From assembly GCA_031258265.1 (NCBI GenBank), contig JAIRNB010000348.1, positions 1 to 6,176 of the forward strand: DNA of 6,176 bases, written 5' to 3'. This stretch comes from Treponema sp. GTDB taxonomy: Bacteria > Spirochaetota > Spirochaetia > Treponematales > Breznakiellaceae. Position numbers and translations under genes: made by a program. The notes under the pieces were generated by a model. That model did not search any database. It had not been told where the DNA came from and worked only from the letters and a program-made list of their open reading frames with translations. Below, piece by piece: positions 1 to 6,066 of the stretch. Each line of letters starts with the position of its first letter. Positions within the stretch are counted from its first letter, which is position 1.

Positions 1-1081
1 CGGTAAAGATCTTTATCACCTGTTTAAGGGGCTTGCTGATGGAACGGGCAATGATAAGGGCCGCGGCCCCTATAACCAGGAGCAGTATGACGCTTATGAT
101 GATACTCAGGCGGAGCATCTGCAAAACCGGCCTGTTGACGATAGCATGGGGTATTCCCAGCGCCAGCCCCCAGGGAGTGGCCGTTTTTCCCACAGGAAGC
201 GGGGTGGTGGATATATCATACCTGGTTTCCTTCCCGCCGGCAGAGATAACGCTTGGGAAGGACACGGACGCCCCCTTTCGGACGGCCTCTATCAAGTCCG
301 GCAAGCGGTCCCCCGCCATATCCGTTTCGGTCTCCCTCATGGGTTTCCCTACCCGGGAAGGATCAAAATGGCCCGCTACAATTCCCCCGTTGCTGAAGAC
401 CGCCGAAACGGTGCCTTCGTAGGGCATGATGGCCGCCACGTTCTCCTGAATCTTCGACAGGGGAATATCGACGCCCGCGACACCGACGGCCTTCCCGTTC
501 TTCTTTACCGGGACCACCAGTGAGGTGATCAGCGTACTGATCCCGTTGATAGGATAAAAGTAGGGTTCCAACACGGTTTCCACGCCTGTCCGCAGGGGGA
601 TGAAGTAAAAATCGCTGTCGCTGCCCTCCGTATAATCCTCCACCGCGTTCAGTTTGACGCCCTCCGCGGTCTGGTACCAATTGGAAATAAACCGCCCCGT
701 CTCATCCGTCCCCGGCGTGTTGGCATATTGGGCATCAAGACCGTCCAGGGCATTCGGCTCCCAAACGGTCCAGACAGCGGCTATTTCCGGGTTTGCCACG
801 GTCAGTTGTTTAAGGAGGAGGTTGTAAAAGAAACGCCGATCCCCAGGCTCTATCTCCTCATAGGTTTCCATTGACTGCGCCAGGGACCTGGCAACGGAAA
901 AACTGGATTCCAGCCATAATCCAAGTTTTGCGGCCTCATTGCCTGCCAGATTATCCAGCTTGTTACTGGTCAGCGCGGTAATTTGCTTTTGGGCGCTGTA
1001 CAAAACGGTTCCCAGAAGAATCCCGGTTCCCAAAACGATAAGCGCATTAATCATAAGGACAAGTTTATTACCGATTTTCAT
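1..1081 (-). CDS. Methyl-accepting chemotaxis protein (dCache sensor, HAMP start), C-terminus missing at window edge
   Basis: This is a membrane sensor reading leftward and running off the window; 360 codons are visible and no stop is reached. It begins MKIGNKLVLMINAL with a membrane helix at about residues 8-29. An extracytoplasmic domain follows at about 35-315, then a second helix at about 322-344 and the start of a HAMP linker (RSISKPLKQV). The extracytoplasmic part looks like a double Cache (dCache_1) domain, with NWYQTAEG near 134-141, LEPYFYPING near 171-180 and VGVAGVDIPLSKI near 199-211. Known members bind small ligands and signal through HAMP to a CheA/CheW-coupled domain. That signalling domain lies outside the window, so a histidine kinase or diguanylate cyclase is not excluded. 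The canonical amino-acid-binding residues of dCache receptors (Arg two before the Trp-Tyr, Asp after the EPY) appear absent, so the ligand is unknown. The gene diverges from the transporter operon. The ATG at 1081-1079 is preferred because a strong GGAGGAG lies just upstream. Confidence 0.85.
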   Translation of the reverse strand, partial: MKIGNKLVLMINALIVLGTGILLGTVLYSAQKQITALTSNKLDNLAGNEAAKLGLWLESSFSVARSLAQSMETYEEIEPGDRRFFYNLLLKQLTVANPEIAAVWTVWEPNALDGLDAQYANTPGTDETGRFISNWYQTAEGVKLNAVEDYTEGSDSDFYFIPLRTGVETVLEPYFYPINGISTLITSLVVPVKKNGKAVGVAGVDIPLSKIQENVAAIMPYEGTVSAVFSNGGIVAGHFDPSRVGKPMRETETDMAGDRLPDLIEAVRKGASVSFPSVISAGGKETRYDISTTPLPVGKTATPWGLALGIPHAIVNRPVLQMLRLSIIISVILLLVIGAAALIIARSISKPLKQVIKIFT

Positions 1082-1083
1082 AT

Positions 1084-1090
1084 CTCCTCC
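1084..1090 (-). promoter_or_regulatory. Ribosome binding site of the sensor gene
   Basis: Reading the minus strand, GGAGGAG precedes ATG by only 2 bases, or by 4 bases if counted from the GGAGG part. This is a strong but closely spaced Shine-Dalgarno sequence. It fixes the start of the sensor, since the next in-frame Met codon is at residue 10, inside the membrane helix. Confidence 0.75.
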
Positions 1091-1210
1091 TGTGTTTAGG
1101 ACTATTCAAAGACCTCGCCGGTTTTAGAAGCCTCTTATGGGGACTTTCCAGGGCTTCAGTTCTTGGGAATACAGCAATTTCTATGTTACATTATTTTCCC
1201 AAACTATGAA

Positions 1211-1245
1211 AGATCGGATTGGATTGGATCGGATTGGATCGGATC
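1211..1245. repeat. Pentanucleotide tandem repeat, 7 units of (G/A)GATY
   Basis: Seven consecutive 5-base units are AGATC, GGATT, GGATT, GGATC, GGATT, GGATC and GGATC, followed directly by GGGAA. Six of the seven are exactly GGATY. The repeat overlaps a perfect 7-bp inverted repeat, ATTGGAT (1233-1239) with ATCCAAT (1250-1256), separated by 10 bases, so its right end could form a hairpin. It is non-coding and lies about 130 bp from the sensor start and about 220 bp from the operon promoter's -35 box. Such arrays can change copy number by slippage. Whether this one does cannot be told from one sequence. Confidence 0.85.
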
Positions 1246-1315
1246 GGGAATCCAATGGACTTCCCCTATGGCGGCGGCATTTGCTTTGTTGCGGGAAAAC
1301 TTATCGTACAGCGAA

Positions 1316-1378
1316 GCGCAAGGGATAGAAGCGGAAATACTTTTGGCGCAGCCAAAAGATTGGAGCGGATAGCCCGGT
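1316..1378 (+). repeat. Dispersed structured repeat, copy A
   Basis: This 63-bp block runs from GCGCAAGGGATAG to ATAGCCCGGT. It matches the reverse complement of 6006-6066 at 59 positions, with two substitutions and two single-base gaps. Its centre is a perfect 8-bp hairpin, CTTTTGGC (1340-1347) with GCCAAAAG (1351-1358) and loop GCA. The flanks each carry an AGCGG motif and can pair weakly at the outside (GGG.TA with TA.CCC). There is no T-run after the hairpin on either strand, so it is not a canonical intrinsic terminator. It sits between divergent genes, where no terminator is expected. I infer a REP- or MITE-like intergenic element. I recall similar intergenic repeats in other genomes but cannot confirm the family here. 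Confidence 0.85.
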
Positions 1379-1393
1379 TTCCGGCGCGAAGCG

Positions 1394-1418
1394 TTCTTTG
1401 CGCCGCCGGCGCAAAGAA
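1394..1418. repeat. Perfect 11-bp hairpin next to repeat copy A
   Basis: TTCTTTGCGCC (1394-1404) pairs perfectly with GGCGCAAAGAA (1408-1418) around the 3-base loop GCC. It lies 15 bases after the CCCGGT end of copy A. Copy B is followed at the same end by a different perfect hairpin with a 3-base loop, so this hairpin probably belongs to the same composite element. No U-tract follows on either strand. Confidence 0.75.
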
Positions 1419-1465
1419 AGGAAATGCGCCCAAATAGTATAAAAATTAAGTTAGCAAGATATAAC

Positions 1466-1494
1466 TTGATATGAAAAGGGGCCGGGTGTATACT
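1466..1494 (+). promoter_or_regulatory. Sigma-70-type promoter of the transporter operon
   Basis: TTGATA (1466-1471) and TATACT (1489-1494) are separated by exactly 17 bases; each box has 5 of 6 consensus bases. An A/T-rich stretch from about 1440 to 1465 could act as an UP element. The predicted transcription start is near 1501, leaving a leader of about 38 bases before the ATG at 1539. An inverted repeat AAGTTA (1448-1453) / TAACTT (1462-1467) overlaps the -35 box and might be an operator half of a regulator site. Confidence 0.75.
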
Positions 1495-1502
1495 GGGAAC
1501 CC

Positions 1503-1527
1503 TATAGTTAGCTAATACTAACATATA
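1503..1527 (+). promoter_or_regulatory. AT-rich dyad in the operon leader: candidate operator or RNA hairpin
   Basis: TATAGTTAG (1503-1511) pairs with CTAAC-A-TATA (1518-1527), giving nine base pairs with one bulged A and a 6-base spacer. Its position is just downstream of the predicted transcription start and 2 bases before the Shine-Dalgarno sequence (AAGGA, 1530-1534). It could be a repressor site covering the start point, or an RNA hairpin modulating ribosome access. The half-site AGTTAGC also occurs upstream of the -35 box at 1449-1455, which favours a DNA-binding site. No regulator gene is visible in the window. Confidence 0.45.
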
Positions 1528-1538
1528 AGAAGGATGAC

Positions 1539-3890
1539 ATGAATCTTGACCGTATCAACCGGTATTTTACCCGGTTCGCTTCGTTTCAAATCCGGCGGCG
1601 CTGGTTCTTTATCGCCGGCCTGGCCGCCCTTACCATTATCGGCCTGGCGGGGCTGCGCAGGATGACCACCAGCGACAACATGGATGAATGGTTTAACGAG
1701 TTTGATACTATCCAGGTGAACACCGACCGCTTCGAGGAGCTTTTCGGCAATGAGGATCAGGTTCTCGTACTGGTCCAGGCGGAGGATGTGTTTGATCCCG
1801 AAGTGCTTGCCATGATCCGGGACCTGGGGGCGGAACTTTTGGAAAAGGTTCCCTACGCGAGGGAACTGCGATCCCTGACGGATATGTCTATCGTTTTTGG
1901 CTCCGAAGAGGGTATTGAGCTGCGCAGCCCCTTTGAAGACGGTATTCCTCCGGCGGGGCCGGAACTGGAGGAAAAGCGCGCCTATATCCTGTCCCGTTCC
2001 TCCCTGGTGAATATGCTGGTCTCGGAGGACTGCCGGGAAACCTGGCTTGTCCTAAGCCTTTACAATTATGAAAACAAAAACGACTCCGCCGAAATGTACT
2101 CCGTGGGGCGGGCCGCCCAGGAGATTATCACGGACCCCAAATGGCAAAGCCCCAAATTTACCCTGAAGCCGTCGGGTCTGGCCTATACCGAATGGGAGGA
2201 AAACCAGGTTGTCATGCGGGAAACCGGCAGGCGAATCATAGGCGGCTTCATTGTGGCGTTCCTCTGCCTCATTATCTTTACCCGGTCTTTCAGGGGAATC
2301 ATAATCCCGGTACTGACTATCATCGGGGGCGTGGGATCGGTTTTTGGGTATATGGCCCATCTGGGGATTCCCGCCGACTCTAACCTTATGACTCTGCCCA
2401 TTCTGCTGGCCATGGCCCTTTCTATCGGTTACGCCATACATCTGGTGAACTCCTTTAAGCTCCATTTCCGCCGCCTGGGAAAAAGGCGGGAGGCCCTTAT
2501 CTCCGCGGTGGGGGAAACGGGCTGGCCCATACTTTTTACCGCCATTACCACCATCGGCGGTCTCCTCTCCTTCCTCTTTGCCGGCATCGGCGCCCTGCGC
2601 TGGGTGGGGATCACCAGCGCCCTTACGGTGTTCGCGGTTTATCTCTACGTGGTACTCCTGGTGCCGGTCTTTTTCAGTTTCGGCAAGGACCTTCAGGTTC
2701 CGGCGGCCGCTGAGAACGGCAGTACCGCTGTGGACCGGGGCTTTTACCATTTCGGGGAACTGCTGATAAAAAAGCGCGTCCCGGTGATCATCGGCGCCTT
2801 TGTTATTATTGCCGCTTTTATCCCCGGTATTTTCGGCATGACCGTAAACATGGACTATTTTTCTTTTATGGGAAAAAAGGTCCCCTACATCGCCCGGCTT
2901 GCCGAAATCCTCGATACTAAAATCGGTTCCCTCTACACCTACACGGTGATGATAAGCTTCGGCGAAGCTGATCGTTTCAAGGACCCGGCGGAAATGCGGA
3001 ATCTGGACGCCCTGGCCCAGGACCTGGGGGCTTTGGACTCAACAAAGATTTCCGGGTCCAGGCCCCGGGTGTCTTCGGTAACAGAAATTGTCAAGGAGAT
3101 GCACCGGACACTGAACGGCGATGATCCCGCCTATTATTCTATCCCCGGCGATCCGGACCTGCTGGCCCAGATTCTATTTCTCTACGAGATCTCCGGGGGC
3201 GGGGATCTCTTTAACCGGATAAGCGAGGATTTTTCCACCGCGGTCCTCACTGTGGAACTTACCGGCTATGACGGCAACCGTATAGCCAAAACCGTGAAGG
3301 ACGCCGAGGCGGCCGCCCGCTCCCGCTTCCCAGGCGGAAACGCGGTGGTGGTGGGGATGATCGCCAGCTTCGTGGAGATGAACAACAAAGTAGTGTACGG
3401 AGAACTGAAATCCTTTGGCGGTTCCTTCCTCATCATCTTTATTCTCCTGGCCCTGGTGTTCGGGAGTCTCAGGATAGCCCTCATCGGCATGATCCCCAAT
3501 ATCGCGCCGGTCCTCATCATTGGGGGGATCATGGGCTATGCGAAGATACCCCTGGATATGCTCACCATGACGATCATGCCCATGCTGCTGGGGATCGCTG
3601 TGGACGATACGATTCACTTTATCACCCACACGCGGCTGGAACTGGAACGGAGCGGTTCTTACCGCCGGGGGCTGTTGAACTGCTTCGGCAAAATAGGCAA
3701 GACCCTGGGAACAACAACAGTAATACTGTGCGCCATGTTTTTTGTTTACGCCTTAAGCCCCATAGCCATGCTTTTCCATGTGGGAGTCCTGGCTATCACC
3801 GGAATGGCTTCCGCCCTGCTGGCGGACTACACCTTAACGCCGCTGCTTATGTTTATCCTAAAACCCCTGGGAAAGGAGAAAACCCCATGA
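1539..3890 (+). CDS. RND superfamily (MMPL-type) inner-membrane transporter
   Basis: This 783-residue polytopic protein has the internal duplication of RND exporters. Helix 1 (about 22-39) leads to a periplasmic domain (about 41-230), followed by five helices (about 232-380). Helix 7 (about 413-432) leads to a second periplasmic domain (about 433-625), followed by five helices (about 628-776). The second half carries the family signature GIAVDDTIHF (685-694), whose acidic pair D689/D690 in helix 10 is the expected proton-relay site. The matching segment in the first half reads ALSIGYAIHLVNSF (293-306) with Gly at the usual Asp position. Length and pattern fit the MMPL / COG1033 group (relatives include MmpL3 and HpnN), which export lipids or other hydrophobic compounds using the proton gradient. 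This is smaller than tripartite AcrB-type pumps (about 1,000 aa or more). The ATG at 1539 follows AAGGA (1530-1534). The gene is first in the operon, and its stop overlaps the next start by 4 bases. Cargo is unknown. Confidence 0.92.
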   Translation: MNLDRINRYFTRFASFQIRRRWFFIAGLAALTIIGLAGLRRMTTSDNMDEWFNEFDTIQVNTDRFEELFGNEDQVLVLVQAEDVFDPEVLAMIRDLGAELLEKVPYARELRSLTDMSIVFGSEEGIELRSPFEDGIPPAGPELEEKRAYILSRSSLVNMLVSEDCRETWLVLSLYNYENKNDSAEMYSVGRAAQEIITDPKWQSPKFTLKPSGLAYTEWEENQVVMRETGRRIIGGFIVAFLCLIIFTRSFRGIIIPVLTIIGGVGSVFGYMAHLGIPADSNLMTLPILLAMALSIGYAIHLVNSFKLHFRRLGKRREALISAVGETGWPILFTAITTIGGLLSFLFAGIGALRWVGITSALTVFAVYLYVVLLVPVFFSFGKDLQVPAAAENGSTAVDRGFYHFGELLIKKRVPVIIGAFVIIAAFIPGIFGMTVNMDYFSFMGKKVPYIARLAEILDTKIGSLYTYTVMISFGEADRFKDPAEMRNLDALAQDLGALDSTKISGSRPRVSSVTEIVKEMHRTLNGDDPAYYSIPGDPDLLAQILFLYEISGGGDLFNRISEDFSTAVLTVELTGYDGNRIAKTVKDAEAAARSRFPGGNAVVVGMIASFVEMNNKVVYGELKSFGGSFLIIFILLALVFGSLRIALIGMIPNIAPVLIIGGIMGYAKIPLDMLTMTIMPMLLGIAVDDTIHFITHTRLELERSGSYRRGLLNCFGKIGKTLGTTTVILCAMFFVYALSPIAMLFHVGVLAITGMASALLADYTLTPLLMFILKPLGKEKTP

Positions 3891-4693
3891 AAAAAAGAAA
3901 CTGTTCCGCCCCTTTGCTGATCGCCGTATCCCTGTTAATTGCCGGACAGGTAGGGCTTTCCGCCCAGAGTTCCGGCGGGCAAAGCGGATACGACATTATG
4001 AAACTGGCCGATGAACGCTACACCGGGGATACCGCCCAATACAGCCTCACTATGACCCTGGACAGCGGCCGGGGCGCCCCCCGGGTCCGGGAAGTGTCCT
4101 GGTATTTTAAGGACTTCGGGGATACGGAGAAGACCCTTATGGTTTTCAAAAGCCCCCGGGATGTGGCGGGGACGGGTTATCTGTCCTTCTCCTACGATGA
4201 TGATGATCAGGATGATGATATGTGGCTTTACCTTCCCGCCATGAAACGGATCAGGCGCATCACCGGTTCGGGGAAAAACGACGACTTTATGGGAACCGAT
4301 TTTACCTACGAGGACCTGGGAAGCCGGAACCTTGGCAAGGATAATTTCACCCTCCGGGGGGAAGAAGTGGTAGACGGAGAAAGCTGCTGGGTGGTGGAAG
4401 CAAAGGCGAAGGACAGCAGAGACCCCTATGGCCGGCGGCTTATCCGGCTTAGGAAAGATTCGTATATCTTCATCTCCGTAGATTACTATGACCGCCAGGA
4501 CCGCCTGCTCAAAACGCTGCGGGTATCGGGGATCGGTAAAATTGACGGCATCTGGACCGCCCGGAAAATGGAAATGACCAATATGCAGAACAAACATTCT
4601 ACGACCATCGAAATGTCGAATATCCAGTTCAATATCCCCCTGGACGACAACCTGTTCACCGTCACGAATCTGGAACGGGGGGACCGCCGGTGA
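3887..4693 (+). CDS. Secreted LolA-like outer membrane lipoprotein-sorting family protein
   Basis: This 268-residue periplasmic protein has a Sec signal peptide (MKKRNCSAPLLIAVSLLIAG, then QVGLSA, cleavage likely after Ala26). Cys6 lies in the basic N-region and is not a lipobox. The mature part matches the LolA_like / COG2834 type. It opens with GYDIMKLADERYTGDTAQYSLTM (34-56), then carries an acidic run DDDDQDDD (104-111) leading into MWLYLPAMKRIRRITGSGK (112-130) and FMGTDFTYEDLGSRNL (134-149). That WLYLPAMKRIRRI block is the most recognisable family mark. Known relatives have a half-barrel fold that holds acyl chains. Their genes often sit beside MMPL-type RND genes, as here, so the likely role is carrying hydrophobic cargo between the inner-membrane pump and the outer membrane. 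The frame is open upstream to 3728, but the ATG at 3887 is chosen because AAAGGAG (3872-3878) sits 8 bases before it, it overlaps the transporter stop as ATGA, and it exposes the signal peptide. Confidence 0.88.
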   Translation: MKKRNCSAPLLIAVSLLIAGQVGLSAQSSGGQSGYDIMKLADERYTGDTAQYSLTMTLDSGRGAPRVREVSWYFKDFGDTEKTLMVFKSPRDVAGTGYLSFSYDDDDQDDDMWLYLPAMKRIRRITGSGKNDDFMGTDFTYEDLGSRNLGKDNFTLRGEEVVDGESCWVVEAKAKDSRDPYGRRLIRLRKDSYIFISVDYYDRQDRLLKTLRVSGIGKIDGIWTARKMEMTNMQNKHSTTIEMSNIQFNIPLDDNLFTVTNLERGDRR

Positions 4694-5967
4694 AGAGGGG
4701 AATCCTGGGGGCCCTGTTATTTTCCGCCCTCCTCCCCCTGGCCGCCCAGGTAGAACTGGAACTGCACGGTTCGGTGGAAAGCCTCCATGCCCTTCCCCCT
4801 TCCAACGGCCCGGAGCTGATCGATTCCCGGACCGCCTTTACCGGAGAAATCAGCGCCTATGCCGGAAGGGCCTCCGCCTTTGTTTCCCTTTCCGCGGAGT
4901 ACAACGGCGTAAGCCCCGGCCGCAGCGGTTTCTCCCTGGGGGAAGCCTGGATAGACTGGAACGCCGGGGGTTTTAGCCTCCGCCTGGGGAGGCAGCTTTT
5001 ATCCTGGGGCGCCGCCGACGGCCTTATCCTTACCGATGTGGTCTGCCCGCAAAATTTAACTTCCTTCGCGGGCCTCGACTTCGCCGGAAGCCGCCTGGCG
5101 GTGGACGGCATTAAGCTGCGCTATGCCTTCCCCATCCTTGCCGTAGAAACCCTGTGGCTTCCCTTCTTTACGCCGGCCCGGCTGCCCGATGACACAAACA
5201 GACTGTATAGCATATTTTACCCTTCATCGGTTGATGCCGGCGGAGTGACCCTGCCCCTTTCCTATACCGGCCCAGTCCCGCCCCGGGCCGGCGGGGAATA
5301 CGGCCTCCGCCTTTCCTGCTATACCCCGCTTATGGATTTTTCTTTCATGGGATTTTACGGCTGGAACGATATTCCCTGGACAAGCAAAACCCTATCATCC
5401 GGATCAGGATCACCGGGGATTGAAGTTATGCAGGGCTACAACAGAATCATTACCGCCGGGATTGACGCCGGAATTCCCCTGGACAAAGTATTGCTGCGGT
5501 TGGAGGCCGCCTGGAGCGGAGGCGGCCGCTATGACCGGCCCCCCGGAGAAAGTGCGGCGCTTTTATCCGGCGGACAGCGGGATGAACCCCTTAAAAGGCA
5601 CAACCTTAAAATGCTGGCGGGGCTTGACTGGAACCCGCCGGGCTGGTCCCTTTCCGCACAGTATTACGAAGACCTGCTCCCTGAGGCCCACGGCGGCGGG
5701 ACCGCACGGCCCTGGCGGAAAAACGGATTTAGCCTAAGCTTAGCCAAAAGCCTTTTCCGGGAAACCCTTAGCCTTTCGGCCTGGTGCTACCTGGACTTAC
5801 GCGACTTTGATACCGCCGGCAGCGTTTCTGCTGTTTATGCCCTAACCGACGCCCTCAGCCTTTCCCTGGGCAGTGATTTTTTCACCGGCGGCATTGACAG
5901 GCGGGGAAGCTACGCAGCCTACAGGGATATAAGCTGTGTATGGCTCAGGGCTATCTTCCGGTTCTGA
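4690..5967 (+). CDS. Outer-membrane beta-barrel protein, DUF1302-like
   Basis: This 425-residue protein starts at GTG, with a signal peptide of about 19 residues (MKRGILGALLFSALLPLAA, cleavage before QVELELHG). The rest is rich in alternating aromatic and polar strands separated by Gly/Pro/Asp turns. It ends AIFRF, with the terminal Phe typical of BamA-inserted barrels. The clearest block is LRLGRQLLSWGAADG (97-111) followed by TDVVCPQNLTSF (115-126), which resembles the GRQxxxWG region of DUF1302-like outer-membrane proteins found near MMPL transporters. The Cys at 119 sits where I would expect Ser, and there are three more Cys. The GTG overlaps the previous stop (GTGA). The only ribosome-site candidate is a G-rich GGGGGGA (4677-4683), so translation is probably coupled to the upstream gene. 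Likely role: the outer-membrane end of the export route built by the two preceding products. A plain porin or an export-unrelated barrel is possible. Confidence 0.8.
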   Translation: MKRGILGALLFSALLPLAAQVELELHGSVESLHALPPSNGPELIDSRTAFTGEISAYAGRASAFVSLSAEYNGVSPGRSGFSLGEAWIDWNAGGFSLRLGRQLLSWGAADGLILTDVVCPQNLTSFAGLDFAGSRLAVDGIKLRYAFPILAVETLWLPFFTPARLPDDTNRLYSIFYPSSVDAGGVTLPLSYTGPVPPRAGGEYGLRLSCYTPLMDFSFMGFYGWNDIPWTSKTLSSGSGSPGIEVMQGYNRIITAGIDAGIPLDKVLLRLEAAWSGGGRYDRPPGESAALLSGGQRDEPLKRHNLKMLAGLDWNPPGWSLSAQYYEDLLPEAHGGGTARPWRKNGFSLSLAKSLFRETLSLSAWCYLDLRDFDTAGSVSAVYALTDALSLSLGSDFFTGGIDRRGSYAAYRDISCVWLRAIFRF

Positions 5968-5982
5968 AGAATCTGGGCGCAT

Positions 5983-6005
5983 CCCCGTCCCCTCCGGGGA
6001 CGGGG
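5983..6005 (+). terminator. Strong GC hairpin after the operon, possible transcript end
   Basis: CCCCGTCCCC (5983-5992) pairs perfectly with GGGGACGGGG (5996-6005) around loop TCC, starting 15 bases after the barrel gene's stop. The stem is very stable, but no T-run follows, so a classical intrinsic terminator is not shown. It may stabilise the transcript 3' end or act with the next hairpin. It directly abuts repeat copy B and is also the variable hairpin of that element. Confidence 0.5.
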
Positions 6006-6066
6006 ACCGGGCTATCGCTGCAATCTTTTGGCTTCGCCAAAAGTATTTCCGCTCTATCCCTTGCGC
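6006..6066 (-). repeat. Dispersed structured repeat, copy B (inverted relative to copy A)
   Basis: Read on the minus strand, this 61-bp block runs GCGCAAGGGATAG to ATAGCCCGGT and matches 1316-1378 at 59 positions. The central hairpin CTTTTGGC / GCCAAAAG (plus-strand 6028-6035 and 6039-6046) is fully conserved, while its 3-base loop differs (GAA on the minus strand against GCA in copy A). At the CCCGGT end it joins directly to the GC hairpin at 5983-6005. The two copies face each other across the 4.6-kb operon with their GCGCAAGGG ends outward. I saw no matching target-site duplication at the outer edges. Confidence 0.85.

Larger units (their letters stand above)
1082..1538. other. Divergent intergenic region, 457 bp, no convincing gene
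   Basis: This separates the leftward sensor gene from the rightward transporter operon. Short open frames exist on both strands (for example 1137-1328 and 1163-1372 on plus), but they are low-complexity, overlap the repeats and have no convincing family resemblance. From left to right the region holds the sensor's ribosome binding site, a small GAAGCC/GGCTTC inverted repeat (1127-1132 and 1152-1157), a GGATY tandem repeat (1211-1245), dispersed-repeat copy A (1316-1378), an 11-bp hairpin (1394-1418), and the operon promoter and leader (from about 1440). I found no convincing sigma-70 promoter for the leftward sensor gene. The best weak match, TTTCAT with a 17-base spacer and TAACAT, is poor. 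Confidence 0.7.

Noticed and set aside
33..523. Plus-strand open frames within the sensor gene
   Set aside because: They are antisense to the dCache sensor, whose minus-strand reading is continuous for 360 codons with recognisable domains.
1139..1149. GGGGACTTTCC, a match to a eukaryotic NF-kappaB site
   Set aside because: Chance match in bacterial DNA with no relevant factor.
1340..1358. Intrinsic terminator at the CTTTTGGC hairpin
   Set aside because: There is no T-run after the stem on either strand, and in copy A it lies between divergent genes, with no transcript needing termination there.
1137..1437. Short plus-strand frames in the intergenic region
   Set aside because: They run through the pentanucleotide array and the dispersed repeat, lack credible ribosome sites and have no protein-like composition.
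2052..2750. Long minus-strand open frame (232 codons) inside the transporter gene
   Set aside because: It is antisense to a clearly recognised RND protein, its translation is low-complexity and hydrophilic with no family look, and it reflects GC-rich codon structure. The same applies to the minus frames at 3174-3629 and 3935-4597.
3728..3886. N-terminal extension of the LolA-like gene by 53 codons
   Set aside because: It overlaps the end of the transporter gene in another frame, would bury the signal peptide, and the ATG at 3887 has a well-spaced AAAGGAG.
1316..6066. CRISPR array or composite transposon
   Set aside because: There are only two repeat copies, 4.6 kb apart and inverted, with no spacers, no transposase between them and no target-site duplication seen.
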